DNA from: Polycyclovorans sp046565985
GTDB taxonomy: Bacteria; Pseudomonadota; Gammaproteobacteria; Nevskiales; Nevskiaceae
Reading direction: 5' to 3'
Assembly (NCBI GenBank): GCA_046565985.1
Contig: JBKHXN010000052.1
Coordinates: 1-64,000, forward strand
DNA: 64,000 nt
The stretch's first letter is position 1; each line of letters opens with the position of its first letter. The notes beneath the pieces were generated by a model. It was not told the origin of the DNA and ran no database searches. It saw only the letters and a list, made by a program, of their open reading frames with translations. The translations under genes were made by a program, and so were the position numbers. Shown here piece by piece: positions 15,758 through 24,914 of this stretch.

Positions 15758-16709
15758 GCGCGAGCCGGGCCTCGATGGCCGCCATCAGCTCGCCGCCAAT
15801 GTCGAGCTGGTAGGCCTGGTTGAGCTCACGCGCGCAGGTGGGCGAGGTGACGTTGATCTCGGTGAGGTAGTCGCCGATCACGTCCAGGCCCACGAACAGC
15901 AGCCCGCGGCGGCGCAGCTCCGGCCCCACCTCGGCAGCGATCCAGCGGTCACGCGCGGACAGCGGCTGCGGCCGGCCGCTGCCGCCGGCAGCTAGGTTGC
16001 CGCGCGTCTCGCCCTGTGCGGGGATGCGCGCCAGCGCGTAGGGCACCGGCTCGCCGTTGACCATGAGAATGCGCTTGTCGCCGTCGCGGATCTCGGGCAG
16101 GTAGCGCTGGGCCATGATCAGCTGACGGCCATTGGCGGTGAGCGTTTCGAGGATGGCGCCGAGGTTCAGCCCGTCCGGCCCCACGCGGAAGATGCCGGCG
16201 CCGCCCATGCCGTCCAGGGGCTTGAAGATGACGTCACCCTGCTCGGCGTGGAAGGCGCGCAGGGTGGCGGCGTCGCGCGCGATCAGGGTCGGCGCGCAGC
16301 ACTGTGGGAACTGGGCGATGAAGGCCTTCTCGTTGCAGTCGCGCAGCGCCTGGGGGCGGTTGACCACGCAGGCGCCCTGGCGCTCGGCGGCTTCCAGCAC
16401 GTAGGTGGCGCCGATGTAGTCCAGATCGAACGGCGGGTCCTTGCGCATGAGGATCACGTCGAGCCCGCCCAGCGGCTGGACCTGCGGCGCGCCGAGGTCA
16501 AACCAGTGCTGGCGGTCGTCGCGCACCGTCAGCGCCCGGGTGCGGCCCAGTGCCTGGCCGTCGCGCAGCCACAGGTCGCCCATCTCCAGATAGTGCAGGG
16601 CCCAGCCGCGCGCCTGCGCGGCGAGCAGCAGCAGCAGGGTGGTGTCCTTGTAGGGTTTGATGGACCCGATCGGGTCCATCACGACGCCCAGTGTTCTGGC
16701 CACGGCCAT
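15750..16709 (-). CDS. gshB: glutathione synthetase
   Basis: ATP-grasp enzyme joining gamma-glutamylcysteine and glycine. The 319-residue protein starts near MDPIGSIKPYKDTTLLLL and contains LMRKDPPFDLDYI, the Gly-rich KPLDGMGGAGIFRV loop, and the C-terminal EINVTSPTCARE that binds ATP and substrate. The start at 16709 gives only a short lead before the conserved MDPI, so MDPI itself is an alternative start. It overlaps apbE by eight bases. Confidence 0.95.
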   Translation of the reverse strand: MAVARTLGVVMDPIGSIKPYKDTTLLLLLAAQARGWALHYLEMGDLWLRDGQALGRTRALTVRDDRQHWFDLGAPQVQPLGGLDVILMRKDPPFDLDYIGATYVLEAAERQGACVVNRPQALRDCNEKAFIAQFPQCCAPTLIARDAATLRAFHAEQGDVIFKPLDGMGGAGIFRVGPDGLNLGAILETLTANGRQLIMAQRYLPEIRDGDKRILMVNGEPVPYALARIPAQGETRGNLAAGGSGRPQPLSARDRWIAAEVGPELRRRGLLFVGLDVIGDYLTEINVTSPTCARELNQAYQLDIGGELMAAIEARLAHG

Positions 16710-16755
16710 GTCCTGTATGAGGCCCGCCGCCAGGGTTGCGGCGGCGGGTTGCGGA

Positions 16756-18036
16756 TTACTTCTCGATGATCGCGGTGACGCCCATGCCGCCCGCGGCGCA
16801 GATGGACACCAGGCAGCGGCCGCCGCCGTTTTCATTGAGCAGCTTGGCGGCGGTGGCGAGGATGCGCCCGCCGGTGGCGGCAAACGGATGCCCGCAGGCG
16901 AGGCTGGAGCCGCGCACGTTGAGCTTGGCGCGGTCGATGCTGCCCAGCGCCTTGCCCAGGCCCAGCTTGTTCTTGCAGAAACTGGAGCTCTCCCAGGCCT
17001 GCAGGGTGCACAGCACCTGGGCGGCGAAGGCTTCGTGGATCTCGTAGAAGTCGAAGTCCTGCAGCGTCAGCCCGGCACGCGCCAGCATGCGCGGCACGGC
17101 GTAGGCCGGGGCCATGAGCAGGCCTTCCTTCTTGTGCACGAAGTCCACCGCCGCGGTCTCGGCGTGGGTGAGGTAGGCCTGGATGCTGAGGCCGTGGGCG
17201 CGGGCCCAGTCCTCGGAGCCGAGCAGCACCGCGGAGGCGCCGTCGGTGAGCGGCGTGGAGTTGCCCGCGGTCAGGGTGCCGGCGCCGCTCTTGCGGTCGA
17301 AGGCGGGCTTGAGGCTGGCGAGCTTTTCCAGGCTGATGTCGGCGCGCAGGTTGTTGTCGCGCTCCAGGCCGCCGAAGGGCACCAGCAGGTCGGCGTAGAA
17401 GCCGCTGTCGTAGGCGTTGGCGGCTTTCTGGTGGCTTTCCAGGGCCAGCTGGTCCTGGTCGGCGCGGCTGATGTTCCACTCCTTGGCCATCAGCTCGCAG
17501 TGCTGGCCCATGCTCATGCGCGTGCGGGGTTCCCCGTTGGTGGGAATGGACGGCGTGAGCATGGAGGGGCGGAACTTGGCCAGCGCCTTGAAGCGCTGCC
17601 CGGCGGTCTTGGCGCGGTTGGCTTCCAGCAGGAGCTTGCGCAGGCGGTCGTTGAGTGCGATGGGCGCGTCGGAGGTGGTGTCGGTGCCCCCGGCCAGGCC
17701 GGAGTCGATCTGCCCCAGCGCGATCTTGTTGCCGATGCAGATGGCCGCCTCCAGGCCGGTGCCGCAGGCCTGCTGCACGTCAAAGCCCGGGGTTTCCGGC
17801 GCCAGGCCCGAGGACAGCACCGATTCACGGCACAGGTTGAAATCCCGCGAGTGCTTGAGCACCGCGCCGGCGGCGGCCTCGCCCAGGCGCTCGCCGTGCA
17901 GCTGGAAGCGGTCCACCACGCCCTTGAAGGCGGCGGTGAGCATGTCCTGGTTGGACTGGTGGGTATAGGCCGTGTTGGACCGGGCAAAGGGGATGCGGGC
18001 GCCGCCCAGAATGGCGACCTTGCGTGCGCTGGCCAT
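16756..18036 (-). CDS. acetyl-CoA C-acyltransferase (FadI-like thiolase)
   Basis: A 426-residue thiolase. The acyl-accepting Cys is in QQACGTGLEA, the His in EIHEAFAAQ and GHPFAATG, and the second catalytic Cys in CAAGGMG. Its length and sequence resemble FadI-type ketothiolases, but no fadJ or other beta-oxidation gene is adjacent, so either degradative thiolysis or acetoacetyl-CoA formation is possible. It is transcribed away from groES and precedes gshB by 46 bases. Confidence 0.85.
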   Translation of the reverse strand: MASARKVAILGGARIPFARSNTAYTHQSNQDMLTAAFKGVVDRFQLHGERLGEAAAGAVLKHSRDFNLCRESVLSSGLAPETPGFDVQQACGTGLEAAICIGNKIALGQIDSGLAGGTDTTSDAPIALNDRLRKLLLEANRAKTAGQRFKALAKFRPSMLTPSIPTNGEPRTRMSMGQHCELMAKEWNISRADQDQLALESHQKAANAYDSGFYADLLVPFGGLERDNNLRADISLEKLASLKPAFDRKSGAGTLTAGNSTPLTDGASAVLLGSEDWARAHGLSIQAYLTHAETAAVDFVHKKEGLLMAPAYAVPRMLARAGLTLQDFDFYEIHEAFAAQVLCTLQAWESSSFCKNKLGLGKALGSIDRAKLNVRGSSLACGHPFAATGGRILATAAKLLNENGGGRCLVSICAAGGMGVTAIIEK

Positions 18037-18140
18037 GCGTGAAAGCTCCAGAGGTCAATAAAGTGGCGGGCATTGTAGCCCCCGGATGCGATCCGGGGAT
18101 TGACGCCCGCGCCGGCGGCCGGTGGCGCGGGTTCCAGCCA

Positions 18141-18175
18141 CCCCCCTTGAATCCGGAGCCGTCAACCACAACAAT
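18141..18175 (+). promoter_or_regulatory. groESL promoter
   Basis: TTGAAT (18147-18152) and AACAAT (18170-18175) are spaced by 17 bases, giving a plausible sigma-70 promoter whose -10 abuts the CIRCE element. The context CCCCCCTTGAA also resembles a heat-shock sigma-32 -35 element, but no matching CCCCAT -10 is seen. Confidence 0.55.
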
Positions 18176-18201
18176 TAGCAGCCTATCGGGGAGAGTGCTA
18201 A
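18175..18201 (+). promoter_or_regulatory. CIRCE operator (HrcA binding site)
   Basis: TTAGCAGCC, a 9-base spacer, then GAGTGCTAA. The right arm matches the CIRCE consensus exactly and the left arm matches at seven of nine positions (consensus TTAGCACTC-N9-GAGTGCTAA). It overlaps the promoter of groES and implies control by the HrcA repressor. Confidence 0.9.
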
Positions 18202-18263
18202 CAGGATGATCGTCCTGGCTCTGCCCGGTTTGTTTATCTAATTGAAATTACGGGAGATTGTCT

Positions 18264-18551
18264 ATGAAGCTGCGCCCTCTCCACGATCGCGTGATCGTGA
18301 AACGTCTGGAAGAAGAAAAGAAAACCGCCGGCGGCATCCTGATCCCGGATAGCGCCGCGGAGAAACCCCTCAAGGCCGAGATCATCGCCGTGGGCCCCGG
18401 CAAGCGGACCGACGACGGCAAGATCCACGCCGTGGACGTCAAGGTGGGGGACAAGGTGCTGATCGGCAAGTATTCCGGCACCGAGGTCAAGGTGGACGGC
18501 CAGGACCTGGTGGTCCTGCGCGAAGACGACATCATGGCCGTCTTTTCCTGA
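18264..18551 (+). CDS. groS: co-chaperonin GroES
   Basis: The 95-residue lid of the GroEL folding chamber. MKLRPLHDRVIVKR, the mobile loop KTAGGILIPDSAAEKP and the C-terminal DDIMAVF are all present. The ATG at 18264 has GGGAG upstream; an in-frame TTG two codons earlier is less likely. It forms an operon with groL, 39 bases downstream, under a CIRCE-containing promoter. Confidence 0.98.
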   Translation: MKLRPLHDRVIVKRLEEEKKTAGGILIPDSAAEKPLKAEIIAVGPGKRTDDGKIHAVDVKVGDKVLIGKYSGTEVKVDGQDLVVLREDDIMAVFS

Positions 18552-18590
18552 TCCCTCCCCGTCATTCCCCCCATTCAAGGAGCTGTAATC

Positions 18591-20234
<1,644 letters not shown>

Positions 20235-20256
20235 GCCCGGCTTCCCGCGGTACAGC

Positions 20257-20288
20257 AAAAAGCCCCGGACGTGTGCCGGGGCTTTTTT
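20257..20288 (+). terminator. Rho-independent terminator after groEL
   Basis: AAAAAGCCCCGG (20257-20268) pairs with CCGGGGCTTTTTT (20276-20288) around a 7-base loop. The flanking A and T runs make it potentially bidirectional. The 200 bases between it and the next stop codon at 20492 show no gene I can support. Confidence 0.93.
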
Positions 20289-20491
20289 ACTTGCATGTAT
20301 CCACATTGAAGTACATCACTGGCGCTCCGTGCGGTGGTTGTGACGACTGCAATGTTTCTTATCATTGGAGTCATTATTCGGAATCGTAGAACATACGGCC
20401 CTTCTCCGGCGTGGAATGGGCCCGGCGACTGGGCAAGGCACGAGGTCAATAGCAGCATGGTCGCTGTCCTGCATAACTCTCCGAGTAGCCC

Positions 20492-21016
20492 TCATTCCAC
20501 GGCCTCCCCATGCTCCGCAAAGATGGTGCTTTGCCCGTCGGGTTGAAACAACAGCGTCACGTAGGGATCGCGGCGGTCGTCTTGCTCCATGCCGGGCGAA
20601 CCGATGGGCATGCCCGGTACTGCGATACCACGCGCCTGTGGCTGCTCGGACAAGAGGCGGCGGACGTCCGAGGCCGGCACGTGGCCCTCGACGAGGTAGC
20701 CGCCTACAACGGCGGTGTGGCAGGCGCGTAGCGGCTTGGGCACGCCAAGTGCGTTTTGGCGCGCGCCAAGATCGGATTCGTTGCGCACCTCGACCCTGAA
20801 TCCGGCCTGCTTCAGATGCGATACCCATTTCGTGCAGCAGTTGCAGGTGGTCCGTTTATAGACCACAACCGTGTCGGCATCGGAGCCGGATTGGCGAGCG
20901 TCCCGCCAGGCCAAGACAGACGCAATGGTGGCACCAATCAAAGCGACAAGGGCGATGACTTGAAGCTGCCGGCGTTTAAGTGAGGGAACAGCGGATTTTC
21001 CGGAGGGCATGGTCAT
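20492..21016 (-). CDS. DUF411 family metal-associated protein
   Basis: A 174-residue protein with one N-terminal membrane segment (residues about 17-36) and an extracytoplasmic DUF411 domain. The domain has the Cys motif TTCNCCTKW, the later ACHTAVVGGYLVEGHVPA and the terminal GIAVPGMPIGSPGME. DUF411 proteins are repeatedly found in copper-resistance loci, and the Cys and His suggest Cu(I) binding. It is the last gene of the copper operon, starting two bases after the cyclase gene stop. An ATG two codons later is an alternative start. Confidence 0.85.
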   Translation of the reverse strand: MTMPSGKSAVPSLKRRQLQVIALVALIGATIASVLAWRDARQSGSDADTVVVYKRTTCNCCTKWVSHLKQAGFRVEVRNESDLGARQNALGVPKPLRACHTAVVGGYLVEGHVPASDVRRLLSEQPQARGIAVPGMPIGSPGMEQDDRRDPYVTLLFQPDGQSTIFAEHGEAVE

Positions 21017-21018
21017 TC

Positions 21019-22032
21019 TCAGGGACTGAAATGGCTCGACTCGTAGTTGCGAGCTGTGGCCACGTAAACGGTGACGGGTTGGTCGAAGCCCTTCAGAGCC
21101 TGCTTCTCGGGCAATGGATGAAACTCGCCGGCAAGATCGGGATCGCTGCGACTGGCATGAACGATGACAGCGTCGGTGGCGACAATGCCGCCGGGCGGCG
21201 CGAGATCGAGGATGCGCGCGGCAGTGTTGATGGATGGGCCGATAAACGCCAGTGCGTGGCGCTCGCGCGAACCGATACGGCCGACCACCAGTGGACCGAC
21301 TGCGAGCGCAAAGCGAGCCTGCGGAAGCTCCGATTCGTAGTGCCGTTTATCGTCCAGAGCTTTGCGCAGATTGAAGGCGGCGGGCACTGCCTCGCCTGCG
21401 CCGGCGAAATAGAGCATCGCGCCGTCGCCTTGGAAATCGTGAACATCACCGCAGTGCTGGACCGCCACGTCCACGACGACCTGCATGAAGGCCTGCACCA
21501 GGCGCAGCACCTCCTCCGGCGTGTGCGTGAACAGTAGACGTGTGGAGTCCACCATGTCCACGAACAGCACCGCCAGGTTGCGGCAAGAGGGCAGCTTCTC
21601 TCCGGCGAGAAAGGCGCTTTCCGCGATGAGCGCTCCAGCGCTCGATGCGGGCGAATCTGGCGCGGCCATCCACGGCACCCGCTGCGCGTCGGCGAGCGCG
21701 ATGGCAGACAGCGGGAAGCCCTGGGCTTGCCAGCCGGGCAGTCCGCCGTGCAATACCGCGACATCGCTATAGCCGGCAGCCAGCAGTTTCAGAGCGACAC
21801 GTGTACTGGAAGCTTGCCCGGAGCAGAGGCAATAGACGACGATGCTGGTGTCGCGGTGCACGTCTGGCAGCCGTAGCAAGGGTTCGTCCAGCAACACCGG
21901 AATCGCGCCGGCGATACCCTGCGGATCGCGTCTGAATGCGTCCGTGCGGCGCGCATCCAGCAGCAGCGGCGTTGGCGCGGCCCGCAATCTTTCCAGAAAG
22001 GCCGGAGCAGTTAAGCGGGTCAGGGTCGTCAC
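21019..22032 (-). CDS. rhodanese - class III nucleotide cyclase fusion
   Basis: A 337-residue soluble two-domain protein. Residues about 5-108 are a rhodanese domain with the active-site loop VVYCLCSGQASS (Cys68, Cys70). Residues about 150-330 are a class III adenylate/guanylate cyclase domain. Its metal-binding Asp159 (LFVDMVDST) and Asp203 (FQGDGAM) and the transition-state residues Asn269 and Arg273 (SINTAARI) are present. The usual adenine-selecting Lys and Asp appear replaced by Asp199 and Ala262 in my by-eye alignment, so product and activity are uncertain. It overlaps the upstream NTF2-like gene by four bases and is part of the copper operon. Confidence 0.85.
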   Translation of the reverse strand: MTTLTRLTAPAFLERLRAAPTPLLLDARRTDAFRRDPQGIAGAIPVLLDEPLLRLPDVHRDTSIVVYCLCSGQASSTRVALKLLAAGYSDVAVLHGGLPGWQAQGFPLSAIALADAQRVPWMAAPDSPASSAGALIAESAFLAGEKLPSCRNLAVLFVDMVDSTRLLFTHTPEEVLRLVQAFMQVVVDVAVQHCGDVHDFQGDGAMLYFAGAGEAVPAAFNLRKALDDKRHYESELPQARFALAVGPLVVGRIGSRERHALAFIGPSINTAARILDLAPPGGIVATDAVIVHASRSDPDLAGEFHPLPEKQALKGFDQPVTVYVATARNYESSHFSP

Positions 22033-22541
22033 GGGCCAGAGCCCGATCGAGGCTTGGAAGACCAGTGGATGTGAGCGATTCGCCAGCCAGTGTCCGTCCG
22101 TGTCATGACCAGCGTCTCGGTGCTGTTGAGGTCCACGTCCTTGCCCTTGTATCGGCCGGTCAGCCGGGTTCGCGTGGCCACCCAGGCGGTTGAGGCGTCC
22201 CCGCCACTCAATTGCGAGAGCTGCTCGCGCGTGAGCTTGGACAGAAACGCCATGTCACCCGGCATGTGATGGCTCTCGTATTCGGCAGCGGAGGTTTCTG
22301 CGCCGCCCGACTCATAGATCAGAACGTCTGGAAGCAGCAGAGCGCGCACGGTGCCTGTGTCGCCGGCCGCCAGCGCGCGGCTGAAGGTATCCGCCACGGC
22401 CAGCGGCTGCGCTGCTGACGCAGAAGTGGCCTCATGCGCTTCATTGCCCTGCGCCGACACAGGGATGCTGGATACCGCGAGCAGAGCAGACAGCATGCCC
22501 ACGATGATCTGCGTGATCGGCAGCCGGCGTTCAGTGCGCAT
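22029..22541 (-). CDS. secreted NTF2-like (SnoaL/DUF4440-type) protein
   Basis: A 170-residue protein with a signal peptide ending near VSAQG and a C-terminal domain of about 115 residues that looks like the NTF2/SnoaL fold (ADTFSRALAAGDTGTVRALLLPDVLIYESG ... WRIAHIHWSSK, split here by ellipsis). Similar proteins in copper loci are usually unnamed; an enzymatic role is not shown. The ATG at 22541 with CGAGGG upstream is preferred; it overlaps the cytochrome gene by 11 bases. Confidence 0.7.
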   Translation of the reverse strand: MRTERRLPITQIIVGMLSALLAVSSIPVSAQGNEAHEATSASAAQPLAVADTFSRALAAGDTGTVRALLLPDVLIYESGGAETSAAEYESHHMPGDMAFLSKLTREQLSQLSGGDASTAWVATRTRLTGRYKGKDVDLNSTETLVMTRTDTGWRIAHIHWSSKPRSGSGP

Positions 22542-23247
22542 GATCGTGACCCTCGCCGGCACCTTTCGCGTTCTTGGAGTCGCCATGGCTGTGCGCGGGC
22601 GCGCCGGGAGGGTCTATGTGCCCAGCAGGCGCGGGTTCGGCGGCGTGACCGTGGCCAGTATGGCTGTCGCCGCTCTCCGTTGCGCCATGCGGATGAGCGC
22701 CGTGGTCGTGACTGCCGCCTTCACCACCAGCAAGCGCCACGTATTCTTCTGGCGTCATACCGGGAAGCTTTTGTAGGAACGCGACCAGGCCCCAGATCGC
22801 CTCGTCGGAATGCGTGGTGCCCCAGGCTGGCATGGCGGTCATCTTGATGCCGTGCTTGATGATCCAGAATTGGCGGGCGGCCATCGCCTGCATGTCCATG
22901 TCTGCGTGGCTTTCACCGTGTTTGTGCTCAGATAGGCTTGGCGGCTGTGGATACAGGCCTTTGCGGATCTCGGTGTCTTCCATGCCTGGTGCCAGATGGC
23001 AGCCGGCGCACATCGCCGGGTAGTGCGCCGCGCCTTCACTGATGAGTTTTGGATCATCCAGCTTGGGTACCTTGATGCCGACCGCGCGCACCTTGATGGA
23101 ACGCTCACGCAGGGTTTCGATGAGCTTGAAGGTGGCGGGCCAGTGCGGCTCGTCCGCGGCCATGTTGTAGACGCCGGAATAGACGAAGCCTGCGCCGGCT
23201 ACGATGCCGAGTGCGGCAAGTGCCGCCAGTAAGATAAAAGTTTTCAT
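22531..23247 (-). CDS. c-type cytochrome with His-rich C-terminal tail
   Basis: A 238-residue periplasmic protein anchored or exported by an N-terminal hydrophobic segment. One heme-binding site is visible, CAGCH (Cys80, Cys83, His84), with a likely axial Met in MTAMPAWG. From about residue 179 it carries a roughly 60-residue tail rich in His, Gly, Asp and Pro (SHDHGAHPHG, HTGHGHAAEPAPAGH), which should bind metal. It lies 15 bases after the multicopper oxidase gene with GAGGAAA upstream, and is a plausible electron acceptor or donor for it. Confidence 0.9.
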   Translation of the reverse strand: MKTFILLAALAALGIVAGAGFVYSGVYNMAADEPHWPATFKLIETLRERSIKVRAVGIKVPKLDDPKLISEGAAHYPAMCAGCHLAPGMEDTEIRKGLYPQPPSLSEHKHGESHADMDMQAMAARQFWIIKHGIKMTAMPAWGTTHSDEAIWGLVAFLQKLPGMTPEEYVALAGGEGGSHDHGAHPHGATESGDSHTGHGHAAEPAPAGHIDPPGAPAHSHGDSKNAKGAGEGHDHAH

Positions 23248-23262
23248 AGGTGTATTTCCTCG

Positions 23263-24642
23263 TCAGATTTTTCCTGACCTGCGGATGGGGTTGCCGAAAC
23301 TCGGATTTTTGCTGGTGCGCCAGGCGACCGTACCCTTGGGGTTCTTGTAATACCCGGGATCGCGGTAATCGCCGGGTGCGAGGTCGTCGCGCACCTTGAC
23401 CACCGTGAACATACCGCCCATCTCCACGTTCCCGAACTGATCCTTGCCCATCATCATCGGCAAGGTGTTTTCGGGGCCCTGCATGTGACCCATGTTGGTG
23501 TGCTCCTGGTGCTCGGCCATGCCGGCTTCCCCCATCGCCATGTAGCCCGGCAGCATCGAGCGGATGGTCTTCTCGACGCCCGACTGATCCACGCCGATGG
23601 TGTTTGGGATGCCGTGGCCCATCGCATTCATCGTGTGATGCGACTTGTGGCAGTGGAACGCCCAGTCGCCGGCGATGGCCACGAACTCGATGTCGCGCAT
23701 CTGGCCGACGCCGACGATCTCGGTGACTTCCGTTCGCCACAGCCGTTCAGGCAGACGTCCGCCATCGCCGCCCGTGACCCAGAACTGCACACCGTGCAGG
23801 TGCATCGGATGCTCGTGCATCGAAAGATTGCCGATGCGGATACGCACGCGCTCGCCGGTGCGGGCGACGAGCGGATCAATTGCCGGAAAGACCTTGGAGT
23901 TGAATGTCCACAGGTCGAAGTCGGTCATGATCGAGGGATCGGGCCGGTAGGTGCCTGGATGTAGTGCCCAGTTATGCAGCAGGAAGGCGTAGTCGCGGTC
24001 AATGCGGTTGGGTTCGCCGTCCTTCGGGTGAATGATGAACAGACCCATCATGCCCACCGCCATCTGCACCATCTCGTCGGCGTGCGGGTGATACATGTGC
24101 GTGCCATGCTGCTTGAGCGTGAACTCGTAGACGTAGGTCTCACCCGGCTGGATGTGCGGCTGGTTCAGACCGCCCACGCCGTCCATCCCGCTGGGCAGAT
24201 ACAGGCCGTGCCAGTGGATGGTGGTGTGCTCGCCGAGGCGGTTGGTGACGAAGATGCGCACGCGGTCGCCCTCGACCGCCTCGATGGTCGGTCCTGGTGT
24301 CGTGCCGTTGTAGCCCCAGCACTTGGCGATACAGCCTGGCGCGAACTCGTGCTCGACCTCCTCTGCGACGAGATGAAATTCCTTGACGCCATTGTTCATC
24401 CTGTAGGGCAGTGTCCAGCCATTGAGTGTGCGCACTGGCAGATAACCCTGCGGGTGGCGCTTGATATTTGAGGGTGGCGGCATCGTTGCGGGTTTAGGTG
24501 TATCCATATCCGGCATCTTCATGCTGGACATGTCGTGGCTCTCATGCCCGGTCTGGGCCAAAGCGCGCCCCGTTACGGCGCTGGTCAGGCCGGCGACGGA
24601 CCCGAGTCCCAGCCAGGACAGGAAATCTCGACGTGAGGTCAT
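23263..24642 (-). CDS. Tat-exported multicopper oxidase (CopA/CueO type)
   Basis: A 459-residue multicopper oxidase with a twin-arginine signal (SRRDFLSWLGLGS). The four copper motifs are in order: HWHG at 143-146, HPHAD at 185-189, HEHPMHLHG at 277-284 and HCHKSHH at 330-336. A Met-rich segment (MSSMKMPDMDTPKP) follows the signal peptide and another lies near the C-terminus. Such enzymes oxidise periplasmic Cu(I). It overlaps the upstream lipoprotein gene by four bases and is followed by the cytochrome gene, suggesting electrons may pass to a heme as well as to O2. Confidence 0.93.
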   Translation of the reverse strand: MTSRRDFLSWLGLGSVAGLTSAVTGRALAQTGHESHDMSSMKMPDMDTPKPATMPPPSNIKRHPQGYLPVRTLNGWTLPYRMNNGVKEFHLVAEEVEHEFAPGCIAKCWGYNGTTPGPTIEAVEGDRVRIFVTNRLGEHTTIHWHGLYLPSGMDGVGGLNQPHIQPGETYVYEFTLKQHGTHMYHPHADEMVQMAVGMMGLFIIHPKDGEPNRIDRDYAFLLHNWALHPGTYRPDPSIMTDFDLWTFNSKVFPAIDPLVARTGERVRIRIGNLSMHEHPMHLHGVQFWVTGGDGGRLPERLWRTEVTEIVGVGQMRDIEFVAIAGDWAFHCHKSHHTMNAMGHGIPNTIGVDQSGVEKTIRSMLPGYMAMGEAGMAEHQEHTNMGHMQGPENTLPMMMGKDQFGNVEMGGMFTVVKVRDDLAPGDYRDPGYYKNPKGTVAWRTSKNPSFGNPIRRSGKI

Positions 24643-24905
24643 GGCTGGCCTCCATGGGAATGCTCAGTATGGCCGTCGCCTTTCGAGCCGGATGGCTGGC
24701 ATCCCTCCATCATGGCCCGGTGCTCTTCGGCGGACATCTTCGACATGTCCATGCCCTGCATATCGCAGTTATCGTTCATCTGGTTGTGATCCATGCCTTC
24801 GTTCTGCATCGGCACGGGTGTCGGAGCCGGTACGGGCTCGGATTTTCCGCAGGCGGTCAGGCCCAAGGTAATCAGGCTGGCGGCAAAAATAGATTTCAGT
24901 TTCAT
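24639..24905 (-). CDS. small Met/His-rich lipoprotein
   Basis: An 88-residue lipoprotein with lipobox LGLTAC. The mature part holds repeated Met, His and Asp clusters (GMDHNQMNDNCDMQGMDMSK, HTEHSHGG), a composition typical of periplasmic copper-binding proteins. It sits nine bases after the TolC-family gene and overlaps the oxidase start. I do not recognise a named family beyond this; a copper-delivery or buffering role is inference. Confidence 0.8.
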   Translation of the reverse strand: MKLKSIFAASLITLGLTACGKSEPVPAPTPVPMQNEGMDHNQMNDNCDMQGMDMSKMSAEEHRAMMEGCQPSGSKGDGHTEHSHGGQP

Positions 24906-24914
24906 GTGTTGCTC

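Noticed and set aside
20289..20491. Possible small gene between the groEL terminator and the DUF411 gene
   Set aside because: Frames on both strands are short, with no ribosome-binding site and no recognisable motif; treated as intergenic.
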